60,586 bases of DNA from Halioglobus sp. (GCA_020443325.1 JAGRIK010000234.1:1-60586), one strand, 5' to 3'. Positions 17,642 through 26,865 are shown, counted from the first letter of the stretch. A program made the numbers and translations. The notes: generated from the sequence alone by a model not told the origin.

Positions 17642-18787
17642 ATGGTTATACGTTTTCATTGCCGCCCAGTTAAGGTACGAGATGTGGTTTTTTTAACGTT
17701 CACGGGAACACGGATCCGTCTGCCGCTGGCGTTTTTCGCATTGCTGCTGCATAGCGTTCTGGCCCTGTCGGAAACCGCTCCGGGTGGTGTGCCCGTCCGG
17801 GTCGACACTGTCAACGAACAAGTCATCCAGCAAATCGTCGCGCTGACCGGCACAGTCACCTCCCCCCGTTCGGCTCGACTGTCCAGCGCGACCGCCGGCC
17901 TGGTGACTGCGATCCATGTCGATGCGGGGAGCCAGGTAAACGCCGGTGATGTATTACTGGAACTGGACCCGGTCCTGGCGCAAAGCCAGTGGCAAAGTGC
18001 GCAGGCCAGTGCCGACGTCGCGCGACTGGCGGCCGCAGATTCAACCCGGCGCCTCGCAGAAGCGCGCACACTTGTGCCGCAGAAAAGCATCGCCGAATCG
18101 GCGGTACGCGATCTCGAAGCCGAGGTCGAACAGGACGAGGCAGAGTTGCAACGCGCCGAAGCCGAGGCAGCCCACGCCAGGGGTATTCTGGACCGGCACC
18201 AGTTGCGGGCCCCCTTTAGCGGTGTGGTAAGCGCGAAGGAATCCGAACTCGGCGAGTGGGTCACGCCCGGCCAGCCGGTACTGACCCTTGTTGCCACACA
18301 GGGATTGCGCATGGATTTTCCGGTCGCCGAGGACTACCTGTCGGAGGTGACGCTCGATACACCCGTCTCCTATACCCTTGGCGATAACTCCCGCGATGCA
18401 AAGCCCGGCATTATCACCACGGTGGTGCCGGTGACCAACCCCGGCGCGCGAAGCTTCCTGCTGCGTGTGGAACCGCAACAACCCGACCCTCGCATGGTTC
18501 CCGGTATGTCTGCTCGCGCACAGTTGACGCTGGCGACCGGACGCCGCGGGCTGACCGTGCCCCGCGACGCATTGCTGAACTACCCCGATGGTCGCGTTGT
18601 CGTGTGGGTGGTGCAGAATGGCGCTGAAGGCTTGCAGGCCACGGAAACACTGGTAACGACCGGCATCGTGTTCGATGGCCAGGTTGAAATTCTCGAGGGG
18701 CTCACCTCCGGCGACCGGGTTGTGGTGCAGGGCAACGAAGCGTTACGCAATGGACAACCCATTACAATCCTCGCGGCGCAACCCTAG
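17642..18787 (+). CDS. RND efflux periplasmic adaptor (membrane fusion protein)
   Basis: The 381-residue protein starts three bases after the ribBX stop. An N-terminal hydrophobic signal (LPLAFFALLLHSVLALSET) precedes the biotinyl-lipoyl half motif (VTSPRSARLSSATAGLVTAIHVDAGSQVNAGDVLLELD, residues about 60-105), an alpha hairpin of about 70 residues, the second lipoyl half (LRAPFSGVVSAKESELGEWV) and a beta-barrel. It bridges the RND pump to an outer-membrane channel. No TolC-like gene is next to it. It forms an operon with the following permease. Confidence 0.88.
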   Translation: MVIRFHCRPVKVRDVVFLTFTGTRIRLPLAFFALLLHSVLALSETAPGGVPVRVDTVNEQVIQQIVALTGTVTSPRSARLSSATAGLVTAIHVDAGSQVNAGDVLLELDPVLAQSQWQSAQASADVARLAAADSTRRLAEARTLVPQKSIAESAVRDLEAEVEQDEAELQRAEAEAAHARGILDRHQLRAPFSGVVSAKESELGEWVTPGQPVLTLVATQGLRMDFPVAEDYLSEVTLDTPVSYTLGDNSRDAKPGIITTVVPVTNPGARSFLLRVEPQQPDPRMVPGMSARAQLTLATGRRGLTVPRDALLNYPDGRVVVWVVQNGAEGLQATETLVTTGIVFDGQVEILEGLTSGDRVVVQGNEALRNGQPITILAAQP

Positions 18788-18791
18788 CGAC

Positions 18792-21700
18792 ATGTTCGAG
18801 CAACTCATACAACGTGGCACGTTGATGACGGTGACGGTGCTGATTGTCTGCGTACTGGGCATCATCGCGGCGATGCGCATTCCCGTGCAGATGATCCCCG
18901 ACCTCGATATACGGGTTATCAGCATCCACACCAATTGGCCGGGCGCAACGCCGCAGGATGTCGAGAAAGAAATCCTGGTGGAGCAGGAAAAATACCTGCG
19001 CAACCTGCCCAACCTGTCGCGCATCGTGGCCACCGCAAACAGCGGCAGCGCGGCGATACAACTGGAGTTTCCGCTCGGCACCGACATCACGCAGATGTTG
19101 ATACAGGTGAACAATGCGCTGAGCCAGGTACCGTCTTACCCTGAGGCGGTAGACGAACCCCGTATCTACGCCAACTCGTTCTCCAGCAACCCCTTCATGT
19201 TTTTCAGCATCACCCCGCTGCCGGGCAACCCGCGCCAGTTGGATATGGGGCTGTCACTGGACTTTGTCGAAGATACCGTGAAGCCGCGCCTGGCGAGCGT
19301 TGCCGGCATCTCCGAGGTTGGCGTCTACGGCGGCGTCGAGCGCCAGATCCAGGTTCTCGTCGATCCCGCGCGACTGGCACAGCGCGGACTCTCCCTGATG
19401 GATGTGCGCGAGGCACTGCGCACGCGCAACCGGGATCGATCGGGCGGCACCATCGATGCGGGGAAACGGCAGTACCTGCTGCGCACCGTGGGTCGCTTCG
19501 AGGACCTGCGCGAACTCCCCTCACTGGTGCTGTCGCGACGTGGCGATACAGTCATACGCCTGGCGGATGTCGCCACCGTGCAACTGGATCATTTCGAAGA
19601 GAGCGTGCGCACATCCTTCAACGGTGAACAGAACCTCTTTATCACACTGCGCAAGGAGACCGGCGCCAATGTGATCGAAACCAAGCGCGACATCAGCGTG
19701 GAGGTCGCCGCGATCAACCGCGACATTCTGGAGCCCGCCGGGCTGCGCATCGAGCGTATGGCCGACGACGTGGTGTACGTAGAGGAATCTGTCGCCAATG
19801 TCTGGCAGAACCTGATACTCGGCGCACTGCTGGCAACTGCTGTCATGTACCTGTTTCTCCGCTCATTCAGGGCGACGCTGGCCGGTGTGGCCGGTATTCC
19901 TATCTGTGTGATCGTCGCATTCCTCGGCCTGCTGCTGGCGGGGCGCACCATCAACGTTATTTCGCTCGCCGGTATCGCGTTCGCCATTGGCATGACACTC
20001 GATAACAGTATTGTGGTCCTGGAAAGCATCGCACTGGAACGCCGCAAGGGTGCCGAGCGTTTTCGCGCCGCCGTCGACGGTGTCAGGCAGGTGTGGCCTG
20101 CGGTATTCGCCTCTACCATGACCACCGTGCTGGTATTCGTGCCTGTTGCATTCGTCGAGCAGGAGGCAGGGCAACTCTATTCCGATGTCGCCATCGCGAT
20201 TTCGGCGGCTATCCTGGCATCCATGCTGGTAGCCGTGACGGTCCTGCCGACTGCAGCAGCGCGCCTCCGATTTGCCAGCACCCCGGATGCCAACCCCGGC
20301 AGTGCGGGTTGGCATCCGGGCAGGCAAGCGCAGGAAGCTACGCTACACCTGGTTTCGAGGATTCTTGCCACCCGGCGCAGCCGGTTACTGTGTATTGCCA
20401 CCACGATGCTCATCAGCGTTGCTGTGATCGCGTGGCTGACACCCGCAGCAGAGTACCTCCCCGAAGGAGAGGAGCCCAAAGTGTTCGCCTCAATGAACGC
20501 GCCGCCCGGGTACAGCCTCGAGGCGATGACAGAGATATCTGCCGATATCGAGACATGGCTGTTACCCCACGTGCAGGCTGACCGCGGGGCATTTGCACGC
20601 GGGGAGACCAGCATGCCGCCGATTGCCTACTACAACATGCGGGTCGGCGCGGACTCCCTGCGCATTATCTCGGAGCCGATGGACACAGGGGATATCGATG
20701 CACTGATGGCAGCGCTGACACACAAGTACAGCGAGTACCCCGGTATGCGGCCCTTCGCGGCTCGCGGCTCAATCATCACCAGTAACGACGGCGGCACACG
20801 CAGTATCAATCTCGACATTGCCGGCACAGACCTCGCCACGCTCTATGCGGTGGCGCAAGCGGCCTACCAGCGCGCGCAGGAAGTGTTTGACGAACCGCGT
20901 GTCCAGAGCCAGCCCGCCTCACTGTCGCTCGCGCAACCGATGATAGAGATCAGGCCGCGCTGGGAGCGTGTGGCTGAACTCGGATTGTCCGGTGAAGATA
21001 TCGGCTTTATCGTGTCGGCCCTGACCGACGGCAGTTATGTTGATGAATTTTTCCTGGCCGATGACAAGATCGATATCTATCTGTACAGCGAGGCCGGGCG
21101 GGATGTCGACCTGGACAAACTGTCACAGCTGCCGGTGTATACCCCGAGCGGCGAGGTGCTGCCACTGGGGACGCTGGCAGACATCGTGGAGAGCGTGGAT
21201 ACCAATTCCCTGCGCCGCGTGAACGGTCGACGCACTGTCTCCCTGAACATCATCCCGCCGCGCAGTATCGCGCTGGAGACCGGGGTGAAAGCTGTGCGTG
21301 AAGAACTGGTTAACTACCTGCGTGAGAAAGGGGAGATCCCGGCAAACGTGGATGTCGTTATCTCAGGCGCGGCCGACCAGTTGGACGCCACGCGCGAGTC
21401 GCTCGTCGGCAACTACCTCGTCGCCCTGCTGGTAATTTACCTGCTGATGGTGGCGATCTTCAGCCACTGGGGTTACCCCCTGCTGATCATGACCTCCATT
21501 CCACTCGGAATCGCGGGTGGCATCGTCGGACTGGCCCTGCTCAATGGCGTTGGCGCGCTTCTGCCGATGGTTGGCCTGAACGCGATCGTGCAGCCCTTCG
21601 ACATGATTTCGATGCTGGGCTTTCTTATCCTGATGGGCACGGTGGTGAACAACCCGATCCTCGTCGTGCACCGCGCCGTAGAGAATGCGGACCGGGGAGG

Positions 21701-21965
21701 GATGGATGCGATATCCGCGGTCACGGAGGCTGTGCAGGTGCGCTTGCGACCGATCGCAATGTCGACCATTACGACCCTGGTAGGCCTCGCGCCCCTGGTG
21801 TTACTGCCCGGGGCGGGTACGGAGCTTTACCGCGGGGTCGGTGCCATTGTGATGTTCGGCATCATCGGCGCCGCGCTGGTGACATTGACCATGCTGCCGG
21901 CGCTGACGGTTATTGTCCTGCAGATGCGCGGTAGGGCTGGATCACATTCTCCGCGTACCAGTTGA
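18792..21965 (+). CDS. RND multidrug efflux permease (AcrB/MexB-like)
   Basis: The call uses the ATG giving MFEQLIQRGTLMTV (1057 residues). An alternative at 18750 (MDNPLQSSRR) would overlap the adaptor gene by 38 bases. The protein has one helix, a large periplasmic loop, then six helices, and repeats this plan in the second half. Motifs include GIAFAIGMTLDNSIVVLE and, in the second half, LGFLILMGTVVNNPILVVH and the PALTVIVLQ end. The proton-relay Asp is present in helix 4 (MTLDNSIVV), but the usual double Asp is D-N here. That argues for a divergent branch of the family. The last 56 bases overlap the convergent luciferase-like gene. Confidence 0.87.
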   Translation: MFEQLIQRGTLMTVTVLIVCVLGIIAAMRIPVQMIPDLDIRVISIHTNWPGATPQDVEKEILVEQEKYLRNLPNLSRIVATANSGSAAIQLEFPLGTDITQMLIQVNNALSQVPSYPEAVDEPRIYANSFSSNPFMFFSITPLPGNPRQLDMGLSLDFVEDTVKPRLASVAGISEVGVYGGVERQIQVLVDPARLAQRGLSLMDVREALRTRNRDRSGGTIDAGKRQYLLRTVGRFEDLRELPSLVLSRRGDTVIRLADVATVQLDHFEESVRTSFNGEQNLFITLRKETGANVIETKRDISVEVAAINRDILEPAGLRIERMADDVVYVEESVANVWQNLILGALLATAVMYLFLRSFRATLAGVAGIPICVIVAFLGLLLAGRTINVISLAGIAFAIGMTLDNSIVVLESIALERRKGAERFRAAVDGVRQVWPAVFASTMTTVLVFVPVAFVEQEAGQLYSDVAIAISAAILASMLVAVTVLPTAAARLRFASTPDANPGSAGWHPGRQAQEATLHLVSRILATRRSRLLCIATTMLISVAVIAWLTPAAEYLPEGEEPKVFASMNAPPGYSLEAMTEISADIETWLLPHVQADRGAFARGETSMPPIAYYNMRVGADSLRIISEPMDTGDIDALMAALTHKYSEYPGMRPFAARGSIITSNDGGTRSINLDIAGTDLATLYAVAQAAYQRAQEVFDEPRVQSQPASLSLAQPMIEIRPRWERVAELGLSGEDIGFIVSALTDGSYVDEFFLADDKIDIYLYSEAGRDVDLDKLSQLPVYTPSGEVLPLGTLADIVESVDTNSLRRVNGRRTVSLNIIPPRSIALETGVKAVREELVNYLREKGEIPANVDVVISGAADQLDATRESLVGNYLVALLVIYLLMVAIFSHWGYPLLIMTSIPLGIAGGIVGLALLNGVGALLPMVGLNAIVQPFDMISMLGFLILMGTVVNNPILVVHRAVENADRGGMDAISAVTEAVQVRLRPIAMSTITTLVGLAPLVLLPGAGTELYRGVGAIVMFGIIGAALVTLTMLPALTVIVLQMRGRAGSHSPRTS

Positions 21966-22800
21966 TCATGCCGATTTTTTCCTCCACCGACTGGGTATCA
22001 GGTTCGGCGTCGTAGGGATTGCGAAACGCGATGATCACCTCGGTCACGCCGGCATCGACCAGGTTTTTCAGGCCATCGACCGAGTACGCTGCCTCGGTCA
22101 TCGCGTGGTATTCAAACGGGATCTGGTCGCGGCCGCATTCCTTGCGCAGTGTTTCAATCTGGCCGATCATGCGCTGCAAATCGGCGATCGAGGAACCGGC
22201 TGAAATCCAGCCGTCGCCCAGCTGCGCGGCACGCCGCAACGCGGGTTTGGCATGTCCACCCACCAGCAGTGGAATGTGGTGATCGGGTACGGGGGTGAGC
22301 TTGATTTCGTCCAGCTGGAAAATCTCACCGTCGTAGCCAAAATACTCTCCGCTCATCAACCCGTTGATGATCTCCATCATCTCGTCCATACGCTTGCCGC
22401 GCTGCTCCCACGGAATTTGCGAGGCGAGAAAATCCTCGGGCCACGGACTGATACCCACACCGAAACCAAACCTGTCCCCGATCAGCACGCCGAGGCTGGA
22501 CAACTGCTTGGCTACGATCACGGGCTGACGGATGGCCAGCTTCACCACCGAGGTGGTGAACCGCAGTTTCTCTGTCTTCGCGGCGAGGTAGGGAATCGCG
22601 ATAAAAGGCTCGAGAAAGGGCACGCCGTCCAGGAACTCGCGCGTACCATCGTCGTTGTAGGGGTATACGTCGGAGCCCTCCTTCGGATAGCAGATGCTGT
22701 CGGGAAAGGTAAATGTATCGAAGCCGGCGGCCTCGGCAGCCTGGGCCAACGGCAGGTACTGATCGGGCGGACACATCGTTGCGTGGTAGGCGAATTTCAT
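21910..22800 (-). CDS. Luciferase-like (LLM class) flavin oxidoreductase
   Basis: The 296-residue protein starts after AAGGA. It has the TIM-barrel pattern of the bacterial luciferase family: MKFAYHATMCPPDQY, LAQAAEAAGFDTFTFPDS, LRFTTSVVKL, DRFGFGVGISPWPEDF and IPLLVGGHAKPALRRAAQLGDGWI. This subclass uses F420 or FMN to reduce or oxygenate organic substrates, and is common in steroid-degrading loci. Which cofactor is used cannot be told from sequence alone. Its 3' end overlaps the RND permease gene on the opposite strand. Confidence 0.85.
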   Translation of the reverse strand: MKFAYHATMCPPDQYLPLAQAAEAAGFDTFTFPDSICYPKEGSDVYPYNDDGTREFLDGVPFLEPFIAIPYLAAKTEKLRFTTSVVKLAIRQPVIVAKQLSSLGVLIGDRFGFGVGISPWPEDFLASQIPWEQRGKRMDEMMEIINGLMSGEYFGYDGEIFQLDEIKLTPVPDHHIPLLVGGHAKPALRRAAQLGDGWISAGSSIADLQRMIGQIETLRKECGRDQIPFEYHAMTEAAYSVDGLKNLVDAGVTEVIIAFRNPYDAEPDTQSVEEKIGMINWYAENVIQPYRASAGQ

Positions 22801-23028
22801 AAGTATCCTTGCGGCAAGAAGTTGAATTTATAACCCTGGTATACGCCGAACCGCCGTATCCGGATCACACCGTACGCCCTCTGCGTGCAGGAAGCACGAC
22901 CGTTGAGGTCAGATTTTTGTACTTTTCGCGTCTTTGGGGTTTATACAGGCTGCATTCACACTCGCGCCAGCCAATTCCGCTATCATTGTGGCAGCCCAGC
23001 TCCCCAACCTTCACACCGAGGCAGAGCA

Positions 23029-25254
23029 ATGACCATCCAGACAATCTATCGCAGCTGCCCCACGTGCGAAGCCAGTTGTGGACTGGTGATGGAAGTGGAT
23101 CAACAGGAGAATAAAGTCCTCTCGATCAAGGGTGACCCCGAGAATCATCGTTCCAGGGGTTACGTTTGCGCCAAATCACAGGCGTTCCGCTATATCTATG
23201 AGGACCCGGAGCGCCTCACCTCGCCTGTCAAGAAAGTAGACGGCCGGTGGCAGGACATAAGCTGGGAAGAGGCGCTCGCGGAAACCGCCCAACGGCTGGT
23301 CGACATCCGCGACCGGCACGGGAAGGATGCCATTGCGATGTACTACGGCAACCCGAACGGCCACAACTTCAGCACCCAGATCTACACCCAGATGTTTATC
23401 ACACTGCTGAATACCGAGCGCTTCTTCTCTGCTGGCTCGGTCGACCAGCAGCCGAAGAACCTGAGCTGCGAGCTGCTCTACGGCAACGGCTGGGTCTTCC
23501 CCATTCCCGACGTTGACCACAGTGACTTCTTTGTCTGCATGGGCGGCAACCCGATGGTATCCCAGGGTTCATTGATGTCGGCGCCGGATATTGAGAGCCG
23601 CCTCAAGGGCATACAACAACGTGGCGGCAAGGTAGTCGTCATAGATCCACGGCGAACCGAGACCGCCGACATCGCCGACCAGCACCTGTTCATAAGGCCG
23701 GGCACCGACGCGTTCCTGTTGATGGCATTCGTAAACGAATTGTTTGCCACCGACAGGGTCTCCCCTGGCAGGTTGCAGGCGTTCACGGACGGCATCGCAA
23801 AACTGGAGTCACTAAGTGCGCCCTACACGCCAGAGGCCGTGGCGGCGATCACCGGGGTGCCTGCTGATCGCCTGCGCCAGCTGGTCGATGATTTCTGCAA
23901 CGCCAGTGCTCCGGTGTTATACGGGCGTATCGGCTTGTGCACGCAACAATTCGGCACCCTCGCATCGTGGCTGGTGGATGTCGTGAACATACTTACCGGC
24001 CGCCTCGATGCGCGCGGCGGTGCGATGTTTCCCCGCCCCGCCACCGCCCATAACGATCCGGCTTCCGCGCCTCCGGAACTGGGCTACAACCGCTGGCAGT
24101 CAAAAGCGCGCGGCTTTCCCGAGTACATGGGTATGCTGCCCGCTTCGCTGATGGCCGAGGAAATGGAGTTGCAGGGTGAGCACCAGGTGCGCGCGCTGAT
24201 TACCGTGGCGGGCAACCCGGTACTGAGCGTACCCAACGGCAAACGCATTCATGCCGCGATGGACAAACTGGAATTTGTCGTGGCATTCGATTTCTATATC
24301 AATGAGACTACCAGCCAGGCCGACATCATTATTCCCTCGACTACTCAGCTGGAACACAGCAACTACGACTTCCTGTTCAGCGCTACCTGTGTGCGAAACT
24401 TCGCGCAGTACTCTCCGCCGACATTTGATCCGCCGGACGGTGCGCTTGAGCAGTACCAAATACTCAACGAGGTAACGGCGCGCATGAATGGCATGACGCG
24501 CGCCGACCTCGAAGCCATGATGCTGGACGGCCTGATTGATCAGTTGCTGTCTAACGCTCCAGACCTCTCACACCTTCCTGCCGAGGACATCAAACAACAG
24601 ACGGCAGAACACGAGGGCCCGGAGCGCCTGCTGGATATCATGCTGCGTGCCGGCCCCTACGGCGACAAGTTTGGCGGCGAAGGGCTGACCCTGGCGCAGC
24701 TAAAGGCGGCGCCCCACGGCATCGACCTGGGCCCCCTGGAACCGCGACTCCCGGAGTTACTGGCCACGCCGAACAAGCGTATCAACATCGTACCAGACGT
24801 GATCACCAGTGATATACCACGCTTGCAGGCCGCGCTCGACAAGGGCCCGTCTGAGCACATGCTGCTGATCGGTCGCCGCCATATTCGCGACATGAATTCC
24901 TGGCTGCACAACCTCACCCATTACGCGCGCGGTAAAAACCGCTGCACACTCCTGATCAACCCGCAGGACGCCAAACGCATCGGGCTGACAGATTCAGGAA
25001 AGGCGAAGATCTCTTCAAGGGTGGGTGAGTTTGAGGCGGAGGTCACAATCAGCGACAGCATCATGCCCGGCGTGGTCAGCCTGCCCCACGGCTTTGGACA
25101 TATCCACCGGAATACCCAGCAATCCGTGGCGACAACACTAGCGCCCGGCGTGTCTGCCAATGACCTCGTGGATGACAATGAAATGGATATGCCGTCTGGC
25201 ACCAGTGTGGTGAATGGGGTGCCGGTGACAATTGTGAAGGCTACCGCCCACTAA
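23029..25254 (+). CDS. Molybdopterin oxidoreductase with N-terminal 4Fe-4S motif
   Basis: The start is MTIQTIYRSCPTCEASCGL (741 residues) after GAGGCAGAGC; the upstream open frame is not protein-like. Cys10, Cys13, Cys17 and Cys47 form the 4Fe-4S site of the DMSO-reductase family. Molybdopterin-binding segments include DFFVCMGGNPMVSQGS, VVVIDPRRTETADIADQHLFIRPGTD and a C-terminal dinucleotide-binding domain (LLIGRRHIRDMNSWLHN, INPQDAKRIGL). There is no Tat signal, so it is cytoplasmic. It is annotated in many genomes only as a molybdopterin-dependent oxidoreductase. No small subunit is nearby. Confidence 0.88.
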   Translation: MTIQTIYRSCPTCEASCGLVMEVDQQENKVLSIKGDPENHRSRGYVCAKSQAFRYIYEDPERLTSPVKKVDGRWQDISWEEALAETAQRLVDIRDRHGKDAIAMYYGNPNGHNFSTQIYTQMFITLLNTERFFSAGSVDQQPKNLSCELLYGNGWVFPIPDVDHSDFFVCMGGNPMVSQGSLMSAPDIESRLKGIQQRGGKVVVIDPRRTETADIADQHLFIRPGTDAFLLMAFVNELFATDRVSPGRLQAFTDGIAKLESLSAPYTPEAVAAITGVPADRLRQLVDDFCNASAPVLYGRIGLCTQQFGTLASWLVDVVNILTGRLDARGGAMFPRPATAHNDPASAPPELGYNRWQSKARGFPEYMGMLPASLMAEEMELQGEHQVRALITVAGNPVLSVPNGKRIHAAMDKLEFVVAFDFYINETTSQADIIIPSTTQLEHSNYDFLFSATCVRNFAQYSPPTFDPPDGALEQYQILNEVTARMNGMTRADLEAMMLDGLIDQLLSNAPDLSHLPAEDIKQQTAEHEGPERLLDIMLRAGPYGDKFGGEGLTLAQLKAAPHGIDLGPLEPRLPELLATPNKRINIVPDVITSDIPRLQAALDKGPSEHMLLIGRRHIRDMNSWLHNLTHYARGKNRCTLLINPQDAKRIGLTDSGKAKISSRVGEFEAEVTISDSIMPGVVSLPHGFGHIHRNTQQSVATTLAPGVSANDLVDDNEMDMPSGTSVVNGVPVTIVKATAH

Positions 25255-25257
25255 ACT

Positions 25258-25405
25258 GCAGGAACTCCACCAGGAAGCCCAGATGCCTTCTTATAGATCT
25301 TGACCCCAAGTTCGGTCTCGGTGTGGCAGGATTTCCTCGCAGCCAGTTACTCAGGCTTTTCGGTGACTTGAAGGCTTTAATCTTCGCTGCATCGGGTTTA
25401 AGCAT
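25258..25405 (-). pseudogene. Remnant of a YdeI/OmdA-family gene
   Basis: On the minus strand an ATG at 25405 opens MLKPDAAKIKAFKSPKSLSNWL. After a shift of frame near 25325 the text continues as CHTETELGVKIYKKASGLPGG. Joined, this matches the start of the YdeI/OmdA family (F-x-S-x-x-x-W..WL, then E-x-W-x-x-IYKKASG-x-PG). The rest of the gene is missing: it stops where the molybdopterin gene ends. I call it a frameshifted, 3'-truncated pseudogene. It shows no sign of being translated usefully. Confidence 0.6.
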
Positions 25406-25542
25406 GAAATATGGTTCCTTTGAACGCAGGTGGGCAGCAAATTAAAGTTCTGTTTTTCCCACTAACAGGCTCTAGCTCCGGCACTTCAGCATAGTGTCGC
25501 GAGCACCAAAATTGAGAGTTTTTACTCTGACCCCAATCTTAG
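25406..25542. other. Intergenic stretch with no recognised feature
   Basis: This short stretch between the YdeI remnant and the GNAT gene is less GC-rich than the flanks. The phrase TCTGACCCC occurs near its end and is similar to a phrase in the remnant and in the GNAT gene (TTCTGACCCCAG), but I cannot define a repeat. I see no gene, promoter or terminator. Confidence 0.4.
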
Positions 25543-26085
25543 TCAGGCGCCACCATAAAAAGCCTTGTGAAAGGCAAATCGCCCGCCGGGAAAAGCTTCA
25601 GCTGAGAGTATCTTTAGCATAAAGAACTCTGCAGGTTCGTTCGAGGGCGCAATATCAGGCGCCAGCCGGAAATCGAACTTTTTGTAGTACGAGGGATTTC
25701 CAGTGAGAATACATCCGAGCGCATTCAACTTTTCCAAGCGAGCCAAACCACTTTCAATTAACGCGCTTCCGATACCCCGGCATTGATACTCGGGTAGTAC
25801 GGAGACGGGCCCCAGCGCAAACCACGGGCCTGACCCGTCGCTGGCCACTGCTGGCGAAAAGGCAATGTGGCCAACAAGTTCTGACCCCAGTACAGCAACC
25901 AAAGACAAAGTCAGCGCATTCGCAGTGCGGAGCCGATCAATGACATCCTGTTCATCCCCACCCGCGTAGGGCATGCCGTGAAATGCCCGCTCTGTGATCG
26001 AGCGAATTGGACCTATATCCGAGTGGCATTCTTCACGTAATACCGGGGACAGTTTACTTATTTCACCTCTGTGATCCGCCAACAC
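25543..26085 (-). CDS. GNAT-family N-acetyltransferase with a repeat-derived N-terminus
   Basis: The protein is 180 residues. From residue 16 onwards it is an ordinary GNAT domain of the YhbS kind: VLREECHSDIGPIRSITERAF, LVGHIAFSP, GLGPVSVLPEY-like ALGPVSVLPEYQCRGIGSALI (acetyl-CoA binding Q-C-R-G-I-G-S-A) and GCILTGNPSYYKKFDFR. It probably acetylates a small amine or a protein. Residues 1-15 (MLADHRGEISKLSPV) are translated from the GGGGACAGTTTACTT inverted repeat at 26045-26119, which also supplies the start codon. No other ATG or GTG is present near VLREEC, so the insertion may have created this start. Confidence 0.75.
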   Translation of the reverse strand: MLADHRGEISKLSPVLREECHSDIGPIRSITERAFHGMPYAGGDEQDVIDRLRTANALTLSLVAVLGSELVGHIAFSPAVASDGSGPWFALGPVSVLPEYQCRGIGSALIESGLARLEKLNALGCILTGNPSYYKKFDFRLAPDIAPSNEPAEFFMLKILSAEAFPGGRFAFHKAFYGGA

Positions 26086-26119
26086 GGCTATAACCCAGGC
26101 ATTGAAGTAAACTGCCCCC
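26045..26119. repeat. GGGGACAGTTTACTT inverted-repeat element, copy 1
   Basis: Arms GGGGACAGTTTACTT (26045-26059) and AAGTAAACTGCCCCC (26105-26119) differ at one position and enclose 45 bases. The left arm lies inside the GNAT reading frame and the right arm inside the end of the PEP-CTERM-like frame. This resembles REP/BIME-type or RAYT-mobilised sequences with GGGGACAG...CTGTCCCC ends, which is inference from the ends alone. Confidence 0.7.
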
Positions 26120-26762
26120 GGAACCGCAAACCGGACAGGGCAATCACAAACAAAGCCAGGGTCTGGGGCGCGGGAACAGGCTGCACTGATGTTGATCTGC
26201 CCAGGGTTATGTTGTCAAAACCCACCGTTCCCGGTTCGCCACTGAACACCACGGATCGCGCAACGCCCGAAAAACTGACGCCATGCAATGTCCAGTTACA
26301 AAAATCGCCATCTGGATCACCCAAACAGTCGTCAAAGGCTTGTGGTGCGAGAGCCTCAGCCGCCAAAAGATCCCCAGTGCCATCCAGTCCGCCGTAGACG
26401 CTGACCAGTCCGTCTCGAAATGCAGAGAAGTAAAAAGCAATTTCCACATCAAAACCTCCAATCACATTCATCACCGCTGATCCGGAATCAAATGTCATGG
26501 TCGTGTCCGGGCTGGGTTCATTGGCAAAATTGCCCGTTCCACCCGCCTCGGCATCGATCACAGCAATCGTATCGCTGTTAAAATAAATGCCGTAATCAGG
26601 CCCCGAATTACCCTGAGAGTCCATACCGCCACCGTAAAATCCGTCGATCACAGCCGCGTGACCAACTCCCTCAAAGTCCAGGAGAATTGGCAGGGCCTGA
26701 ACGCTTGCCGCAGCCAGCATCAAGCTGACAAATACCGTTGGAGATAGCCATTTTTTATTCAC
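26088..26762 (-). CDS. PEP-CTERM-like exported protein with a repeat-derived C-terminus
   Basis: The product is 224 residues and starts at GTG 26762 with AGGAG seven bases away. That start gives a signal peptide (NKKWLSPTVFVSLMLAAASVQA) where the longer frame would place it internally. The mature domain is beta-rich with few charged residues (LLDFEGVGHAAVIDGFYGGG, TGNFANEPSPDTTMTFDSGSA), typical of PEP-CTERM surface proteins. The C-terminus has the sorting pattern VPAP, then a hydrophobic LALFVIALSGL and RFR. The usual basic tail is replaced by GQFTSMPGL, encoded by repeat copy 1. Such proteins depend on an exosortase, none of which is in this window. Confidence 0.7.
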   Translation of the reverse strand: MNKKWLSPTVFVSLMLAAASVQALPILLDFEGVGHAAVIDGFYGGGMDSQGNSGPDYGIYFNSDTIAVIDAEAGGTGNFANEPSPDTTMTFDSGSAVMNVIGGFDVEIAFYFSAFRDGLVSVYGGLDGTGDLLAAEALAPQAFDDCLGDPDGDFCNWTLHGVSFSGVARSVVFSGEPGTVGFDNITLGRSTSVQPVPAPQTLALFVIALSGLRFRGQFTSMPGL

Positions 26763-26790
26763 AATTTTACTCCTGCAATCTGGCGAGCCA

Positions 26791-26865
26791 GGGGCCAGTT
26801 TACTTATTTCTTCTCTATAACCCACTACCAAAACTCTAATCCACGCGATTAAGTGAACTGTCCCC
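26791..26865. repeat. GGGGACAGTTTACTT inverted-repeat element, copy 2
   Basis: Left arm GGGGCCAGTTTACTTA (26791-26806) and right arm TTAAGTGAACTGTCCCC (26849-26865) are imperfect inverses (two to three mismatches) enclosing 42 bases. It sits just upstream of the PEP-CTERM-like gene. Together with copy 1 it brackets that gene, 75 bases each. Confidence 0.65.
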
